From: Microbulbifer halophilus | Lineage (GTDB): Bacteria > Pseudomonadota > Gammaproteobacteria > Pseudomonadales > Cellvibrionaceae | NCBI RefSeq assembly: GCF_026183675.1 | Contig: NZ_JAPIVK010000008.1 | Span: 62,001 to 126,000 of the forward strand | Length of the DNA: 64,000 bases | Reading direction: 5' to 3' | In this document: piece by piece, positions 53,697 to 63,327 of the stretch | Layout of the letters: each line of letters opens with the position of its first letter | Position numbering within the stretch: position 1 is the first letter of the stretch | Notes under the pieces: model-generated | The model's database searches: none | Told to the model about the DNA's origin: nothing | What the model saw: the letters and a program-made list of their open reading frames with translations, nothing else | Made by a program: the position numbers and the translations under genes

Positions 53697-54233
53697 ATGT
53701 CCCTGCGCTACGCCGTTCTCACGCTGCTGGATATCGAGCCCGGCAGTGGCTACGACCTGAAACGGCGGTTCGAGCGCAGCGTGTCCCACTTCTGGAGCGC
53801 CAGCCACCAGCAGATGTACCGGGAACTGCACCGGCTGCACGACGAGGGCCTGCTGGACTGCACCGAACAGCCCCAGGCCGGCAAGCCGGACAAGAAGATC
53901 TACGCCCTCACCGAAGCCGGTCGCGAGGCACTCGATGTATGGGTACAGCGCCCCGCGCCGCCGCAGAAAATCCGCGAACCCTTCCTGATCCAGCTGTTCG
54001 CGGGCCACCACCTGGACAATGCGCAGGCGCGGGAGCTGGTTCAGAGACAGCTGGACCGGCACCGCGCGCTGCTGGCGGGCTATATCGAACAGAACGAGCG
54101 CGCGCTGAAGGGGGACCCGGAGAGACTGGAACGATACTGGCTGGCGCACCGGACGCTGTTGCTGGGGATCGAGTCGGAGAAGACCTGGATCGCCTGGGCA
54201 GAGAAACTGTTACAGGAGCTGGACCGGCGATAG
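53697..54233 (+). CDS. PadR-family transcriptional regulator
   Basis: A 178-residue regulator. The winged helix at 1-85 reads LRYAVLTLLDIEPGSGYDLK, then SASHQQMYRELHRLHDEGLL and KIYALTEAGREAL, matching PadR. The C-terminal domain of about 90 helical residues (Vir_act_alpha_C-like) mediates dimerisation. Such regulators often respond to phenolic acids. No obvious target gene is adjacent; the 287-base gap before it, which also holds the promoter of the REC protein, shows no gene. Confidence 0.9.
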   Translation: MSLRYAVLTLLDIEPGSGYDLKRRFERSVSHFWSASHQQMYRELHRLHDEGLLDCTEQPQAGKPDKKIYALTEAGREALDVWVQRPAPPQKIREPFLIQLFAGHHLDNAQARELVQRQLDRHRALLAGYIEQNERALKGDPERLERYWLAHRTLLLGIESEKTWIAWAEKLLQELDRR

Positions 54234-54386
54234 CGCATATCCGGCTGACCTGTTTCTATCGCGACAGCAGCGGCGCGCTCGCCGGCAAACCCGACTGTTT
54301 GTCAATGCCGCTTCCGGATCCGGCCGGTGCCACCTGTCGCCGTTCGCTAGGCTGCCCCTTTCGTTATCAAGTGGAGAGCGACAGCC

Positions 54387-54878
54387 GTGACCTATACCGT
54401 TACCCCCATCCAGCCGGCTTTTTTGCGCAAAATCAGAGAAACGGGCCTCGACGATCTGGGCCAGCCGGTAAGGCGGCTGGTTGCCCGTGGAGGCGAGCCC
54501 TGCCGCGATCTGCTGCGGGGGGCGCGCCCGGGTGAGGAAATCATTCTGGCGAGCTACTGCCCGTTCAGCCTCCCCGGACCCTACCGGGAATACGGACCGG
54601 TTTTTGTGTTGGCGCAGGCCGGCGAGGATGTTGGCCAGCCGATGGAATTGCCCGTGCCGCAAAACAGCGCAACGGATTACTGGCAGATGGGAGCACAACT
54701 GGTCGTGCGGGCTTACAGTGCCGCCGAGGATATCGTGACCGCACAGCTGGCGGGGCCGGAACAGATCGGGGAAGTGGTGGAGGGATATTTCGCGCGGGAC
54801 GATATAGATTTCGCGCTGCTTCGATTTGCCGCCTATGGCTGCTATGCGCTGCGCCTGGACCGCGCGCTCTCCCGCTAA
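54387..54878 (+). CDS. DUF1203 family protein
   Basis: A 163-residue protein with the family pattern LGQPVRRLVARGGEPCRDLL, GEEIILASYCPFSLPGPYRE, YGPVFVLA and YWQMGAQLVVRAYSA. It has no signal peptide or membrane helix, and the motifs RxxDIDFALLRFAAYGCYAL at the end are typical. The biochemical role of the family is not known. A bidirectional terminator separates it from the convergent ketosynthase gene. Confidence 0.85.
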   Translation: MTYTVTPIQPAFLRKIRETGLDDLGQPVRRLVARGGEPCRDLLRGARPGEEIILASYCPFSLPGPYREYGPVFVLAQAGEDVGQPMELPVPQNSATDYWQMGAQLVVRAYSAAEDIVTAQLAGPEQIGEVVEGYFARDDIDFALLRFAAYGCYALRLDRALSR

Positions 54879-54896
54879 ACTGGTCGGGAGAGCGGA

Positions 54897-54924
54897 AAAC
54901 AGGCCGGGATCTTCCGGCCTGTTT
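54897..54924. terminator. Bidirectional intrinsic terminator
   Basis: A perfect 11-bp stem (54897-54907 with 54914-54924) including the core CAGGCCGG, with loop GATCTT, has A-rich and T-rich ends. It lies between convergent genes ending at 54878 and 54942 and would stop both. Confidence 0.85.
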
Positions 54925-54941
54925 GCCACATGCGATCCGGA

Positions 54942-56087
54942 TCAGGGTCGGATCTTCTCCACCACCAGGCTGCCGATCGAGTAACCCGCCCCGAAAGAAC
55001 AGATTACCCCGCGATCCCCCGGCTGCAGGTCGTCGCTGTGCAGGTTGAAGGCAATCACCGAGCCGGCGCTGGCGGTATTGGCGTAGCGGTCCAGCACCAC
55101 CGGCGCGCGATCCCCGCCGGCGTCGTCCCCCAGCAGTCTTTTCGCGATCAGGTTGTTCATATTGAGGTTGGCCTGGTGCAGCCAATAGCGGCGCAGTTCC
55201 GCCGGCTCGTTGCCGGTTTCGCGCACGTGTTCCTCGATATGCGCCGCCGCCATCGGGCAGACCTCCTTGAACACCTTGCGGCCGTTCTGGCGGAACAGCT
55301 TGCCTTCGCCGAACGGATCCACGTCCGCGGCGCGGGAGGTGTAACCGAAGTTGGAACGGATATTACTGGAGAAAACCGTCTTCGCCCTGGTGCCGAGAAT
55401 CTCCCAGGCAGTGTCCGCGCTGCAGGTCTCGCGCCGCTCGATCACGCTGGCCACGGCCACGTCGCCGAAGATGAAGTGGCTGTCGCGATCGGTGTAATCC
55501 ACCTGCGGCGAGGCCAGCTCCGGATTCACCACCAGCACGGCGCCGACGGAACCGGACGCCACCGAGTCCACCGCGCGCTGCATGGAGAAGGTGGCGGAGG
55601 AGCAGGCCACTTCCATATCGAAGGCGAAGCCGTCGATACCCAGTGCGTCCTGGATCTCGATGGCGATGGCCGGGTAGGCGCGCTGCAGGTAGGAGGCGCC
55701 GACGATCACCGCATCGATGTCTTGCGGCTTCTTGTTCGCCTTCTCCAGCGCCAGCCGGGCTGCCTTCAGGCCCATCTCCGCCTGCAGGCTGAGTTCGTCG
55801 TCGGCGCGCTCGGGGATGTAGGGGCGCATGCGTTCCGGATCGAGGATACCCTCGCGGCTCACCACATAGCGGCTCTTGATGCCCGACGCCTTCTCGATGA
55901 ACTCCGCCGAGGACTGCGGTTTGGCCGCCAGTTCACCGGCCTCGATCTGCCCGGCGTGTTCGCGGTTGTAGCGCTCCGCCCAGGTGTTGTAGGCCTCCAC
56001 CAGCTCCTCGTTGCTGATGGCTTCCGGCGGTGTCCACAGGCCGGTACCGCTGATTGCGATACCGCGCGGCAGTTTGTATTCACTCAT
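54942..56087 (-). CDS. Beta-ketoacyl-ACP synthase III family enzyme
   Basis: A 381-residue ketosynthase with catalytic Cys162 (MEVACSSATFSM), His304 (WLHQANLNMN) and Asn337 (YANTASAGS). It is longer than E. coli FabH (317 residues), with an N-terminal extension and insertion (about 35-100), as in the second FabH-like proteins of pseudomonads that use medium-chain acyl-CoA. The expected role is condensation of an acyl-CoA with malonyl-ACP to start or re-enter fatty acid synthesis. The start is MSEYKLPRG at 56087. It differs clearly from the divergent KAS III at 1184. The 288-base gap upstream shows no gene. Confidence 0.88.
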   Translation of the reverse strand: MSEYKLPRGIAISGTGLWTPPEAISNEELVEAYNTWAERYNREHAGQIEAGELAAKPQSSAEFIEKASGIKSRYVVSREGILDPERMRPYIPERADDELSLQAEMGLKAARLALEKANKKPQDIDAVIVGASYLQRAYPAIAIEIQDALGIDGFAFDMEVACSSATFSMQRAVDSVASGSVGAVLVVNPELASPQVDYTDRDSHFIFGDVAVASVIERRETCSADTAWEILGTRAKTVFSSNIRSNFGYTSRAADVDPFGEGKLFRQNGRKVFKEVCPMAAAHIEEHVRETGNEPAELRRYWLHQANLNMNNLIAKRLLGDDAGGDRAPVVLDRYANTASAGSVIAFNLHSDDLQPGDRGVICSFGAGYSIGSLVVEKIRP

Positions 56088-56375
56088 CGCTGAACCCTTG
56101 GCTCGCGGCAGTTTTTGCGCGAGCGACTCTTCTCTGATTAACGTTAGCAGCGCCATGCGTCATTGATACGGGCGTGCCAGGCAGTTGGAGCGCAATTGTG
56201 ACGGGATTGCCAAATTTGGTCTATGTGCTGAAGGGGCGGGCGATCGCGGCGTTCTGGCCAGGGGGTAGGTGCTGATTCGCCAGGAACCACTTCGCGCAAC
56301 CTGCCCGGCCTGCGTCAGTTGCCGATCCCGGAAAAAGCGTCTGGCGGACTTCGCAGCAGAGGCGGAGGGGGTACA

Positions 56376-56924
56376 ATGCCATTTTCCATTCCTACCTGCC
56401 CGCAGGGAGTCGGTGAAATCGTGCACGATACGGATTTTCAGGATGTCAGTTCCCGGTATCTGGGCCTGTTGCGGCTCAACCTGTCGCTGTGGCTGGTGGC
56501 CGCGCTGGCGGGAACGGTCGGGGCGCAGGCACTCTGGGCCGCCGCTGCACTGGTGCCGCTGCTGGCGGGCGGGGCGGCGGCGGTCCTTCTCGTCGGCCTG
56601 ATGGTCTTCTGGGCGCCGCGGCGGGCCCGCTATACCCGCTACCGGGTCGGCGACGGCGATGTACGCTTGCACACCGGCGCCTGGTGGCGCACGGCCCTGG
56701 GCGTTCCCACCAACCGTATCCAGCACCTGGAGATCACCCAAGGTCCGCTGGAACGCAGGCTGGACCTGTCCCGCCTGGCCCTGTTTACCGCCGGCGGCCA
56801 GGGCTCGGACCTGAAAATACCGGGGCTGCGCAGCGACACGGCGCGGGCGCTCAAGGCCGAGCTGCTGGCGCGCATCGCTGCCGAGGAGCAGGATGGCGAG
56901 GAGGCCGCCCTTGCGGAGTCCTGA
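56376..56924 (+). CDS. Bacterial PH-domain membrane protein (YdbS-like)
   Basis: A 182-residue protein with two membrane helices (about 32-75) followed by a bacterial PH (DUF304) domain (YRVGDGDVRLHTGAWWRTAL, then GVPTNRIQHLEITQGPLERR). The strong GGCGGAGGGGG sequence supports the start at 56376 rather than 56319. Its end overlaps the next gene by 32 bases, so the two are co-translated, as with YdbS and YdbT, proteins of unknown but envelope-related function. Confidence 0.85.
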   Translation: MPFSIPTCPQGVGEIVHDTDFQDVSSRYLGLLRLNLSLWLVAALAGTVGAQALWAAAALVPLLAGGAAAVLLVGLMVFWAPRRARYTRYRVGDGDVRLHTGAWWRTALGVPTNRIQHLEITQGPLERRLDLSRLALFTAGGQGSDLKIPGLRSDTARALKAELLARIAAEEQDGEEAALAES

Positions 56925-58380
56925 CTGGCAGCGCGTCTCGCCCCTGGCGCTGATCTATTTCACCCTGGATCTGGGGCGCAAAATCGTGGATCAGGGAGTC
57001 AATCTGCTGCCGGTCCTGTTGGGTATCTGGGCCGGCGGCGAGCTGGTGCGGCACTACGCCTGGCACTACGGGCCGCCGCTGGCGCTGGGCGGTATCGCAC
57101 TGGCCGTGGTTTTGCGCTACTGGTTCTTTCGCTATCGGGTCGACGGCGACCGGATCCACCTGCGCAGCGGCGTCTTCAAACGCAAGCGCCTGACACTGGA
57201 ATTCGAGCGGGTGCAGCAGGCGGATGTGGCGCTGCCGTTCTACTTCCGGCCCTTCGGCCTGGTGAGTCTGGGACTGGAGAGCGCCGGCTCCGGGCGTCAG
57301 GAAGTCAATATTGCCGGTATTCCGCGGCGGCAGGCCGAGGACCTCCGCCGGCGGATACTGGCCCGGGTGCAGGAGCCGGCTGCCGGGAGTGCCGGGGCGG
57401 GCGAAGGGGACGGGGACTACCGCCTGACGCTGCCGCTTTCCGAGGTGCTGCGCTATGGCCTGATGCACAACGGCCTGCTGTTCCTGCTGCCGGCGGTCGG
57501 CCCCCTGAGTCGGTATCTGGAAACCTCGCTGGACTGGGTGGCCGCGCTGTATGTGGCGCCGCTGCTGGGCACTGCGGGGGATGCTGTCTGGGTTTCCGCC
57601 CTGTTGATGGCGGGGCTGGTACTCGGCCTGCTGATGCTCCTGTCCGGTCTGTCGATCGTCGCGGGGCTGGTGCGCTTTCACCGCTATCAGCTGGTGCGTC
57701 GGGGAGATGGCTTTCAGTACCGCGCCGGGCTTGGGACCATCAAGAGTCGGGGCTTCCGGCGCTACAAATTGCAGCAGGTGACTGTCACCCAGGGACTGAT
57801 GGCGCGATTGATGAAGCGCTTCAGCCTGTCTGTCAGCAAGGCCGGCGATCATACCGCGACGCCGTCGAAGGCGCAGCAGAAATTCCTGGTGCCTGTATTG
57901 ACCGCCCGCACCCTGGCGGCACTGAGCGAGCAGCTGCAACTGCCCGGGCCGCGCTGGCGGTCGGTCAATGCCGTTTGCGTCCTCGGCGACACGCTGGTCC
58001 AGGGCTCCTTCCTGGCACTGTTGATCGGGACACTTCTGCTGATCGCCGGAGCCGTGGTCTGGCCGGCCCTGCTCGTTTATCCGGCGGTTGCCCTCGTGGG
58101 CCTGCGGCGCTGGCAGCGCCTGGCCTACCATCGGGGCGACGGTTGGCTGGCGCTGCGTACCGGCTTCGTCGGTCGCAAGGTGCAGTGGCTGCCGGAAGCG
58201 AAAGTGCAGAAGGTCGCCGTCAGCCGCCCGCCCTGGCTGCGCTCCCTGGGGCTGTGTCACCTGACCGTCTGGGGCGCCGCGGGGAGGCTGACGATTCCGT
58301 TCCTGGCAGAAGGCGAGGGCGCCCGCCTGTCTGAAAGCCTGCTGGAAAGCGTGACCCGGTACCGGGGCCGCTGGTTCTGA
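56893..58380 (+). CDS. Membrane protein with repeated bacterial PH domains (YdbT-like)
   Basis: A 495-residue protein with several pairs of membrane helices (about 35-75, 195-255, 365-410), each followed by a DUF304/PH unit: YRVDGDRIHLRSGVFKRKRL, GFQYRAGLGTIKSRGFRRYK and GWLALRTGFVGRKVQWLPEA. Three units match YdbT-type proteins. It overlaps the YdbS-like gene by 32 bases. In Bacillus the pair helps resist certain secreted toxins; here the role is unknown. Confidence 0.85.
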   Translation: MARRPPLRSPDWQRVSPLALIYFTLDLGRKIVDQGVNLLPVLLGIWAGGELVRHYAWHYGPPLALGGIALAVVLRYWFFRYRVDGDRIHLRSGVFKRKRLTLEFERVQQADVALPFYFRPFGLVSLGLESAGSGRQEVNIAGIPRRQAEDLRRRILARVQEPAAGSAGAGEGDGDYRLTLPLSEVLRYGLMHNGLLFLLPAVGPLSRYLETSLDWVAALYVAPLLGTAGDAVWVSALLMAGLVLGLLMLLSGLSIVAGLVRFHRYQLVRRGDGFQYRAGLGTIKSRGFRRYKLQQVTVTQGLMARLMKRFSLSVSKAGDHTATPSKAQQKFLVPVLTARTLAALSEQLQLPGPRWRSVNAVCVLGDTLVQGSFLALLIGTLLLIAGAVVWPALLVYPAVALVGLRRWQRLAYHRGDGWLALRTGFVGRKVQWLPEAKVQKVAVSRPPWLRSLGLCHLTVWGAAGRLTIPFLAEGEGARLSESLLESVTRYRGRWF

Positions 58381-58391
58381 TAGAGCCCCCA

Positions 58392-59084
58392 TCAGGGCAC
58401 CCGCGCCAGTGCACAGGCGCTCACCTTTTCCGCTCCGGCCTGCAAAAGCACCCGGGAGGCCGCCTCCAGTGTGGCACCGGTGGTGATTACATCGTCCACC
58501 AGGCCGATATGCAGGCCGTCCACATCCCCGCGTATCGCAAAACTGCGGCTCAGGTTGTGCAGGCGCCGGGCGCGTTTGAGTTGCTGTTGTGTCTCTCCCG
58601 CCGTCACCTTGCGCAGCAGGCGCGGATGCACCGGGATTCCCCACCGGCGGCCGAATTCCTCCGCGATCTGGTGCGCCTGATTGAAGCCGCGCCCGAACAG
58701 AAACTTGCGCCAGTGCAGCGGAATCGGCACCAACAGATCCGGTTTCGTCCGCGGTGCTAGCCGGTTGGCTGCCAACTGCGCCAGGCTGTGGCCGGCGGCC
58801 AGGTCGCCGCGGTACTTGAAGCGCTGTATCAGCTGGCCGACGGGAAAGGCATAGTGCCAAGCGGCGCGGGCGCCGGCAAAACTCGGCGGCTGTTGCAGGC
58901 AGCGGGGGCAGGTGCGGTCGGCTTCCGGTAGCGGCAGGGCGCAGCGCTCGCAGGCACTGTGCAATAGCGGCAGCTCGGCGCGGCAGCCGCTGCAGAGACC
59001 GCTGCGGTGGGGGCAACTGTCGCCGCACAGCAGGCAGCGCACCAGGCTGCGGGACAGAAACTGTGAAAATTGCCTGTAAACCAT
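58392..59084 (-). CDS. ComF-family phosphoribosyltransferase-like protein
   Basis: A 230-residue protein. The N-terminal zinc-binding part has [16 protein letters not shown] and CPRC. The C-terminal PRT domain has [14 protein letters not shown] and the PRPP loop [16 protein letters not shown]. ComF (GntX in E. coli) is needed for DNA uptake or use of DNA as nutrient in some bacteria, as a cytoplasmic factor. It lies divergent from the biotin operon, the common bioB-comF neighbourhood of gammaproteobacteria. Confidence 0.92.
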   Translation of the reverse strand: MVYRQFSQFLSRSLVRCLLCGDSCPHRSGLCSGCRAELPLLHSACERCALPLPEADRTCPRCLQQPPSFAGARAAWHYAFPVGQLIQRFKYRGDLAAGHSLAQLAANRLAPRTKPDLLVPIPLHWRKFLFGRGFNQAHQIAEEFGRRWGIPVHPRLLRKVTAGETQQQLKRARRLHNLSRSFAIRGDVDGLHIGLVDDVITTGATLEAASRVLLQAGAEKVSACALARVP

Positions 59085-59181
59085 TCCCTGGTATTCCGGT
59101 TGACAGCGGTTCGGCCACCGCTAAACTGGCCGCACTTAACGAATTCAGGTTTCGCGGGGCCAGATGCCTGTCGATGGCACA

Positions 59182-59291
59182 AGCTGGGGCGGGGGGCGCC
59201 TTTCCGGGACTGTCTGCGAGAGGGACCTCGCAGACAAGCCTACAGGGACGTATGCACGGCGTGTCCCGGAAAGGTGCCCCCCGTCCCAGCT
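59182..59291. repeat. R1 hairpin repeat, copy f (inverted orientation)
   Basis: Arms 59182-59209 and 59264-59291 pair over 28 bases, with two G-T-type positions, around an inverted 54-base core (59210-59263). It takes up much of the 267-base gap between the divergent comF and bioB genes and lies 60 bases upstream of bioB. Confidence 0.88.
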
Positions 59292-59351
59292 CCCGGAGTT
59301 GCCCCTCGAAACTTGAGTTACGGAACAATAACGACCGGGAGATTAAGCCCA

Positions 59352-60419
59352 GTGACCGCAGCCCAGCAAATGCCCGCCTCGGAAATCCGCCACGACTGGA
59401 CCCGCCAGCAGGTACTCGACCTGTTCGCGCTGCCGTTCAACGACCTGCTGTTTACCGCCCAGCAGGTGCACCGGATGCATTTCGATGCCAACCGGGTGCA
59501 GGTCAGCACCCTGTGCTCGATCAAGACGGGCGCCTGCCCGGAAGACTGCGCCTACTGCCCGCAGAGTGCCCGCTACGACACCGGCCTGGAGCGGGAAAAA
59601 CTGATGGAGGTGGAAAAGGTACTGGAGGAGGCCCGCGCGGCCAAGGCCGGCGGCGCCACCCGCTTCTGCATGGGCGCCGCCTGGCGCTCGCCGAAGAAAA
59701 AGGACATGCCCTACGTCACGCAGATGGTGCGCGAGGTGAAGGCGCTGGGGCTGGAGACCTGCATGACGTTGGGCATGCTGAAAGACGAGCAGGCGGCGGA
59801 ACTGGCCGAGGCGGGTCTCGACTACTACAACCACAACCTGGATACCTCGCCGGAATACTACGGCGAGATCATCACCACCCGCACCTACCAGGATCGCCTG
59901 GAAACCCTGGACCGGGTGCGCGCCGCGGGCATGAAGGTCTGCGCCGGCGGCATCGTGGGTATGGGTGAAGGCGAGAAGGACCGCGCCGGCCTGCTGATGC
60001 AACTGGCCAACCTGCCGGAACACCCGGAATCCGTGCCCATCAATATGCTGGTAAAGGTCGCCGGCACGCCGCTGGAGACGGAAGAGGACCTGGATCCGTT
60101 CGAATTTATCCGCTGTATCGCCGTGGCCCGCATCATGATGCCGAAATCCCACGTGCGCCTGTCCGCGGGGCGCGAGGAGATGAGCGACGAGATGCAGTCG
60201 CTGGCCTTCCTCGCCGGCGCCAACTCGATTTTCTACGGCGAGAAACTGCTGACCACCGCCAACCCGGAAACCAACGAGGATATGCAGCTGTTCGCGCGCC
60301 TGGGCATCCAGCCGGAAGAATACCGGCAGTACGCCGACGACGCCGAACTGGAGGCGGACCTGAACGCGCAGGTGAGCGAACAACAGAACGCCCCCTACTT
60401 CTACGACGCGGCAAAATGA
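59352..60419 (+). CDS. bioB: Biotin synthase
   Basis: A 355-residue radical SAM enzyme that inserts sulfur into dethiobiotin. The [4Fe-4S] cysteines are C62, C66 and C69 ([12 protein letters not shown]), after the usual start [20 protein letters not shown]. The auxiliary cluster ligands are in [15 protein letters not shown] and the Arg in HVRLSAGRE. The GTG at 59352 has GGGAG upstream; an ATG at 59370 is possible. The open frame back to 59070 is rejected because it is made of the R1 repeat. The stop overlaps the bioF start. Confidence 0.96.
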   Translation: MTAAQQMPASEIRHDWTRQQVLDLFALPFNDLLFTAQQVHRMHFDANRVQVSTLCSIKTGACPEDCAYCPQSARYDTGLEREKLMEVEKVLEEARAAKAGGATRFCMGAAWRSPKKKDMPYVTQMVREVKALGLETCMTLGMLKDEQAAELAEAGLDYYNHNLDTSPEYYGEIITTRTYQDRLETLDRVRAAGMKVCAGGIVGMGEGEKDRAGLLMQLANLPEHPESVPINMLVKVAGTPLETEEDLDPFEFIRCIAVARIMMPKSHVRLSAGREEMSDEMQSLAFLAGANSIFYGEKLLTTANPETNEDMQLFARLGIQPEEYRQYADDAELEADLNAQVSEQQNAPYFYDAAK

Positions 60420-61609
60420 ACCTGCAATCGACGCTGCGCCGGCGCCTCGCCGAGCGTCGCGAGCGCCACCTCTATCGCGAGCTGAAAACCCTGGCCGCCG
60501 CGCCGGGGCCGGCCGCTCGGGTGGACGGTCGTGAGCTGGTCGCCTTCAGCAGTAACGACTACCTGGGGTTCGCCAGCCACCCGGCGGTGATCGCCGCGCA
60601 GCAGAGCGGCGCCGAACTCGGCGCCGGCGCCACCGCCTCCCACCTGGTCAATGGCCACCTGCAGATACACGCACAGCTACAGGACAAAATTGCCGAGGTC
60701 ACCGGCCGCGAGGCGGCGCTGGTATTTTCCAGCGGCTATACCGCCAATATTGGCACCATCTGCGCACTGGTGGGCCGCGGCGACACCGTTGTTTCCGACA
60801 AGCTCAACCACGCGTCGCTGATCGACGGCGCGCGCCTGTGCGGCGCCGCCAGCCTGCGCTTTGCCCACAGCGATCTGGACGCACTGGAACGGCAACTCGG
60901 GCGGGCCGCGGAAACCGACGGTAATATTCTCGTCGCCGTGGACGGCGTCTACAGCATGGATGGCGACTGCGCACCGCTCGCCGGCATTGCCGCGCTCTGT
61001 CGCGACTACGGCGCCTGGCTGATGGTGGACGAGGCCCACGGCTTCGGCGTCATGGGCAGCGAATCACTGCCCGCCGCCGGCAGTGTCGCCGCGGCGGGGC
61101 TCGGCCAGGAAGACGCGCCGGTGGTGATGGGCACCCTGGGCAAGGCCGCCGGCAACGCCGGTGCCTTTGTCGCCGGCCCGCGGGAACTGATCGATTACCT
61201 GGTGCAGTTTGCCCGCCCCTACATCTACACCACCGGTATGCCGCCGGCGGTGGCCGCCGGCGGCCTGGCGGCCACTGAACTGATGCAGCGCGAGCCGCAA
61301 CACCGCGCGCGCCTGCGCGGCAATATCGACCATTTCCGCGCGCGCGCCGCAGAGCTGGAGCTGCCACTGGCAAAGTCCGCCAGTGCCATCCAGCCGCTGC
61401 TGCTCGGCTGCGAGAAAACGGTGATGAGTGTAGCGGCCGAGCTGCAGCAAAGCGGTTTCCTGGTGGGCGCGATACGCCCGCCGACGGTGCCCGCCGGCAC
61501 CGCACGCCTGCGCATTGCGCTGAGTGCCGCGCACAGCGAAGAACAGATAGAGGGGCTGCTGGAAGCGCTGGCGGAGTCCCTGAGCGCGCAGAAGGCGGCG
61601 AGTGCATGA
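60416..61609 (+). CDS. bioF: 8-amino-7-oxononanoate synthase
   Basis: A 397-residue PLP enzyme that condenses pimeloyl-ACP with alanine. Visible motifs are [55 protein letters not shown] and the PLP lysine in [13 protein letters not shown]. Its start overlaps bioB by 4 bases and its stop overlaps bioHC by 4 bases, so the three are one tightly coupled operon. Confidence 0.96.
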   Translation: MNLQSTLRRRLAERRERHLYRELKTLAAAPGPAARVDGRELVAFSSNDYLGFASHPAVIAAQQSGAELGAGATASHLVNGHLQIHAQLQDKIAEVTGREAALVFSSGYTANIGTICALVGRGDTVVSDKLNHASLIDGARLCGAASLRFAHSDLDALERQLGRAAETDGNILVAVDGVYSMDGDCAPLAGIAALCRDYGAWLMVDEAHGFGVMGSESLPAAGSVAAAGLGQEDAPVVMGTLGKAAGNAGAFVAGPRELIDYLVQFARPYIYTTGMPPAVAAGGLAATELMQREPQHRARLRGNIDHFRARAAELELPLAKSASAIQPLLLGCEKTVMSVAAELQQSGFLVGAIRPPTVPAGTARLRIALSAAHSEEQIEGLLEALAESLSAQKAASA

Positions 61610-63267
61610 AGCCGGTAGAGCATCTTGTGCTGCTGCACGGCTGGGGCGGCGACGGGCGTATCTGGCAGCCGCTGTTGGACGGCGGGAATCTCGATTGGCC
61701 GGTCACCTGTCTGGAATTGCCCGGCTTTGGCGGTAACGAGCAGGCGTGGCCGGACGACGAAGCGCTGCTGCAGTGGCTCTACGACCGCTTGCCGCACAAC
61801 TGCCTGCTGCTGGGACATTCCCTCGGCGGCATGCTGGCCGCGCGCCTGGCGGCGCGGCCCGGTCAGGAAAAAATCGCCGCGCTGATGACCATCGCCGCCA
61901 ACGCGAGCTTTGTACAACGAGGCGACTGGCCGGGTATGGACCCGCGGACCTTCGCGGATTTCCGTCAATCCATGAGCGCTGAACCCGAAACGACGCGGGA
62001 GAAATTCTGCGGCCTGCAGGCCCGCGGCGACAGCGCCATGCGCTCTGTGCTGAAACAACTGAAAAGCTGGCATCCGGGGGAGATCGGAGCCCAGTGGCTG
62101 GATGCCCTCGATTGTCTCGGCAGGCTCGACAACCGCGGCGTGTTGGCCGAAGCGGCCGTGCCGTCGCTGCACCTGTTCGGCGAAAAAGACGCGCTGGTGC
62201 CGGCGGCCGCGGCGGAAAATATCCGCGCGCTGGGAGCAGGGGTTGAGATCCTCCCGGATTGCGGCCACGCGCCGCAGGTTTCCTGCCCGGAACGGATTGC
62301 GGAGCAAGTTCTCGGCTTTGTGCGGACGAACACAAGGTTCGCCCCTGCAGAAAGTGCCCCCGTTAACGGTGGGGGCGAACCCTGTGTTCGCCCGGCGGAG
62401 TCCGGAGAGTCCCCGTTCGAGAAATCGGTTGTGGCCCGCTCCTTCGGCCGCGCCGCCGCCAGCTATGACAATGCCGCCCATCTGCAGCGCGCCGTCTGCC
62501 GCCAGCTATTGTCGCAGGCCGCCGGTGAGCAGACGCCGAAAACCATCCTCGACCTGGGCAGCGGCACCGGCTACGGCAGTGAGCTGCTGCGCAAACGCTT
62601 TCCGCAGGCAGCGATCATCGCCCTGGACCTGGCCGAGGGCATGTTGCGCTACGCGCGCGATCGACGCCCGGTGGCGGATTGTCATATCGCCGCCGACGCC
62701 GAGCAGCTGCCGCTCGCCGACAATAGTGTCGATCTGGTGTTTTCCAGCCTGGCATTGCAGTGGTGCTATCGCCTGCCGCAGTTGTTTTCGGAGTTGAAAC
62801 GGGTGCTGGCCGACGGCGGCCGCTGCCTGGTTTCGACTTTGGGGCCGGGCACGTTGAGCGAACTGAAACACAGCTGGGCGCAGGTGGACGGCGGGGTGCA
62901 TGTAAACCGCTTCCTGCCGCTGGACGAGTGGCAGGGCGCCGCATTTGACAGCGGTCTGCCCGGCGACGTGGAGAGAGAACAGCGCGTACTGCATTTCGAT
63001 GATGTGCGGCAACTGATGCGGGAACTGAAAAATATCGGCGCGCACAATGTGAATCGCGATGCGGGCAGGGGGCTGTCGGGTCGAGAAAAGCTGCGAAGAT
63101 TGGCTGAAGCCTATGAAGAACGGCGATCACCGGCGGGGTTGCCGGCGAGTTACGAGGTGATCTATCTGAGGCTGGCAAAAGGCGCCGGGAAGGGTGTCGG
63201 GCTTCCCCCTGGGAACGCCGAGCTCCAACTCGGCACGCGGGCCGCAGGCCCGCCGCGGGGCAATTAG
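61606..63267 (+). CDS. bioHC: Bifunctional BioH-BioC: pimeloyl-ACP methyl ester esterase and malonyl-ACP methyltransferase
   Basis: A 553-residue fusion. Residues 1-239 are the BioH alpha/beta hydrolase with Ser72 (GHSLGG), Asp195 and His221. Residues 270 to about 530 are the BioC methyltransferase with the SAM motif ILDLGSGTGYGSELL. One end of the pathway (BioC masks malonyl-ACP) and the other (BioH frees pimeloyl-ACP) are thus on one chain, as in Saccharophagus and Teredinibacter. The linker at 240-263 is translated from a hairpin repeat (62327-62390). The last 20 residues come from another repeat (63208 onward). No bioD is seen in the window. Confidence 0.94.
   Translation: MKPVEHLVLLHGWGGDGRIWQPLLDGGNLDWPVTCLELPGFGGNEQAWPDDEALLQWLYDRLPHNCLLLGHSLGGMLAARLAARPGQEKIAALMTIAANASFVQRGDWPGMDPRTFADFRQSMSAEPETTREKFCGLQARGDSAMRSVLKQLKSWHPGEIGAQWLDALDCLGRLDNRGVLAEAAVPSLHLFGEKDALVPAAAAENIRALGAGVEILPDCGHAPQVSCPERIAEQVLGFVRTNTRFAPAESAPVNGGGEPCVRPAESGESPFEKSVVARSFGRAAASYDNAAHLQRAVCRQLLSQAAGEQTPKTILDLGSGTGYGSELLRKRFPQAAIIALDLAEGMLRYARDRRPVADCHIAADAEQLPLADNSVDLVFSSLALQWCYRLPQLFSELKRVLADGGRCLVSTLGPGTLSELKHSWAQVDGGVHVNRFLPLDEWQGAAFDSGLPGDVEREQRVLHFDDVRQLMRELKNIGAHNVNRDAGRGLSGREKLRRLAEAYEERRSPAGLPASYEVIYLRLAKGAGKGVGLPPGNAELQLGTRAAGPPRGN
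62327..62390. repeat. Hairpin repeat translated as the BioH-BioC linker
   Basis: Arms 62327-62345 and 62372-62390 (CGAACACAAGGTTCGCCCC and its complement) pair in 18 of 19 positions around 26 bases. GAACACAGGGTTCGCCCC-type hairpins are known as intergenic repeats in proteobacteria. Here the whole repeat is in frame within bioHC. Confidence 0.75.
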
Positions 63268-63326
63268 CAGGTTGCGTTGGCGGGCCGGTGGCCCGCCATG
63301 CCGAGCTGGAGCTCGGCGCGCCCAGG
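63208..63326. repeat. Large compound hairpin between convergent bioHC and L,D-transpeptidase genes
   Basis: Arms 63208-63235 and 63299-63326 pair in 25 of 28 positions (core GCCGAGCTCCA/TGGAGCTCGGC). The 63-base loop has two smaller hairpins, GCGGGCCGCAGGCCCGC and GCGGGCCGGTGGCCCGC. The left half is translated as the end of BioHC. It ends 2 bases before the convergent gene and may end transcription in both directions. A half copy is at 43204-43245. Confidence 0.8.
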
Positions 63327-63327
63327 C

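Noticed and set aside
59070-59351. N-terminal extension of bioB
   Set aside because: It is translated R1 repeat sequence; similar peptides appear wherever R1 is read in that frame. The family start is at 59352.
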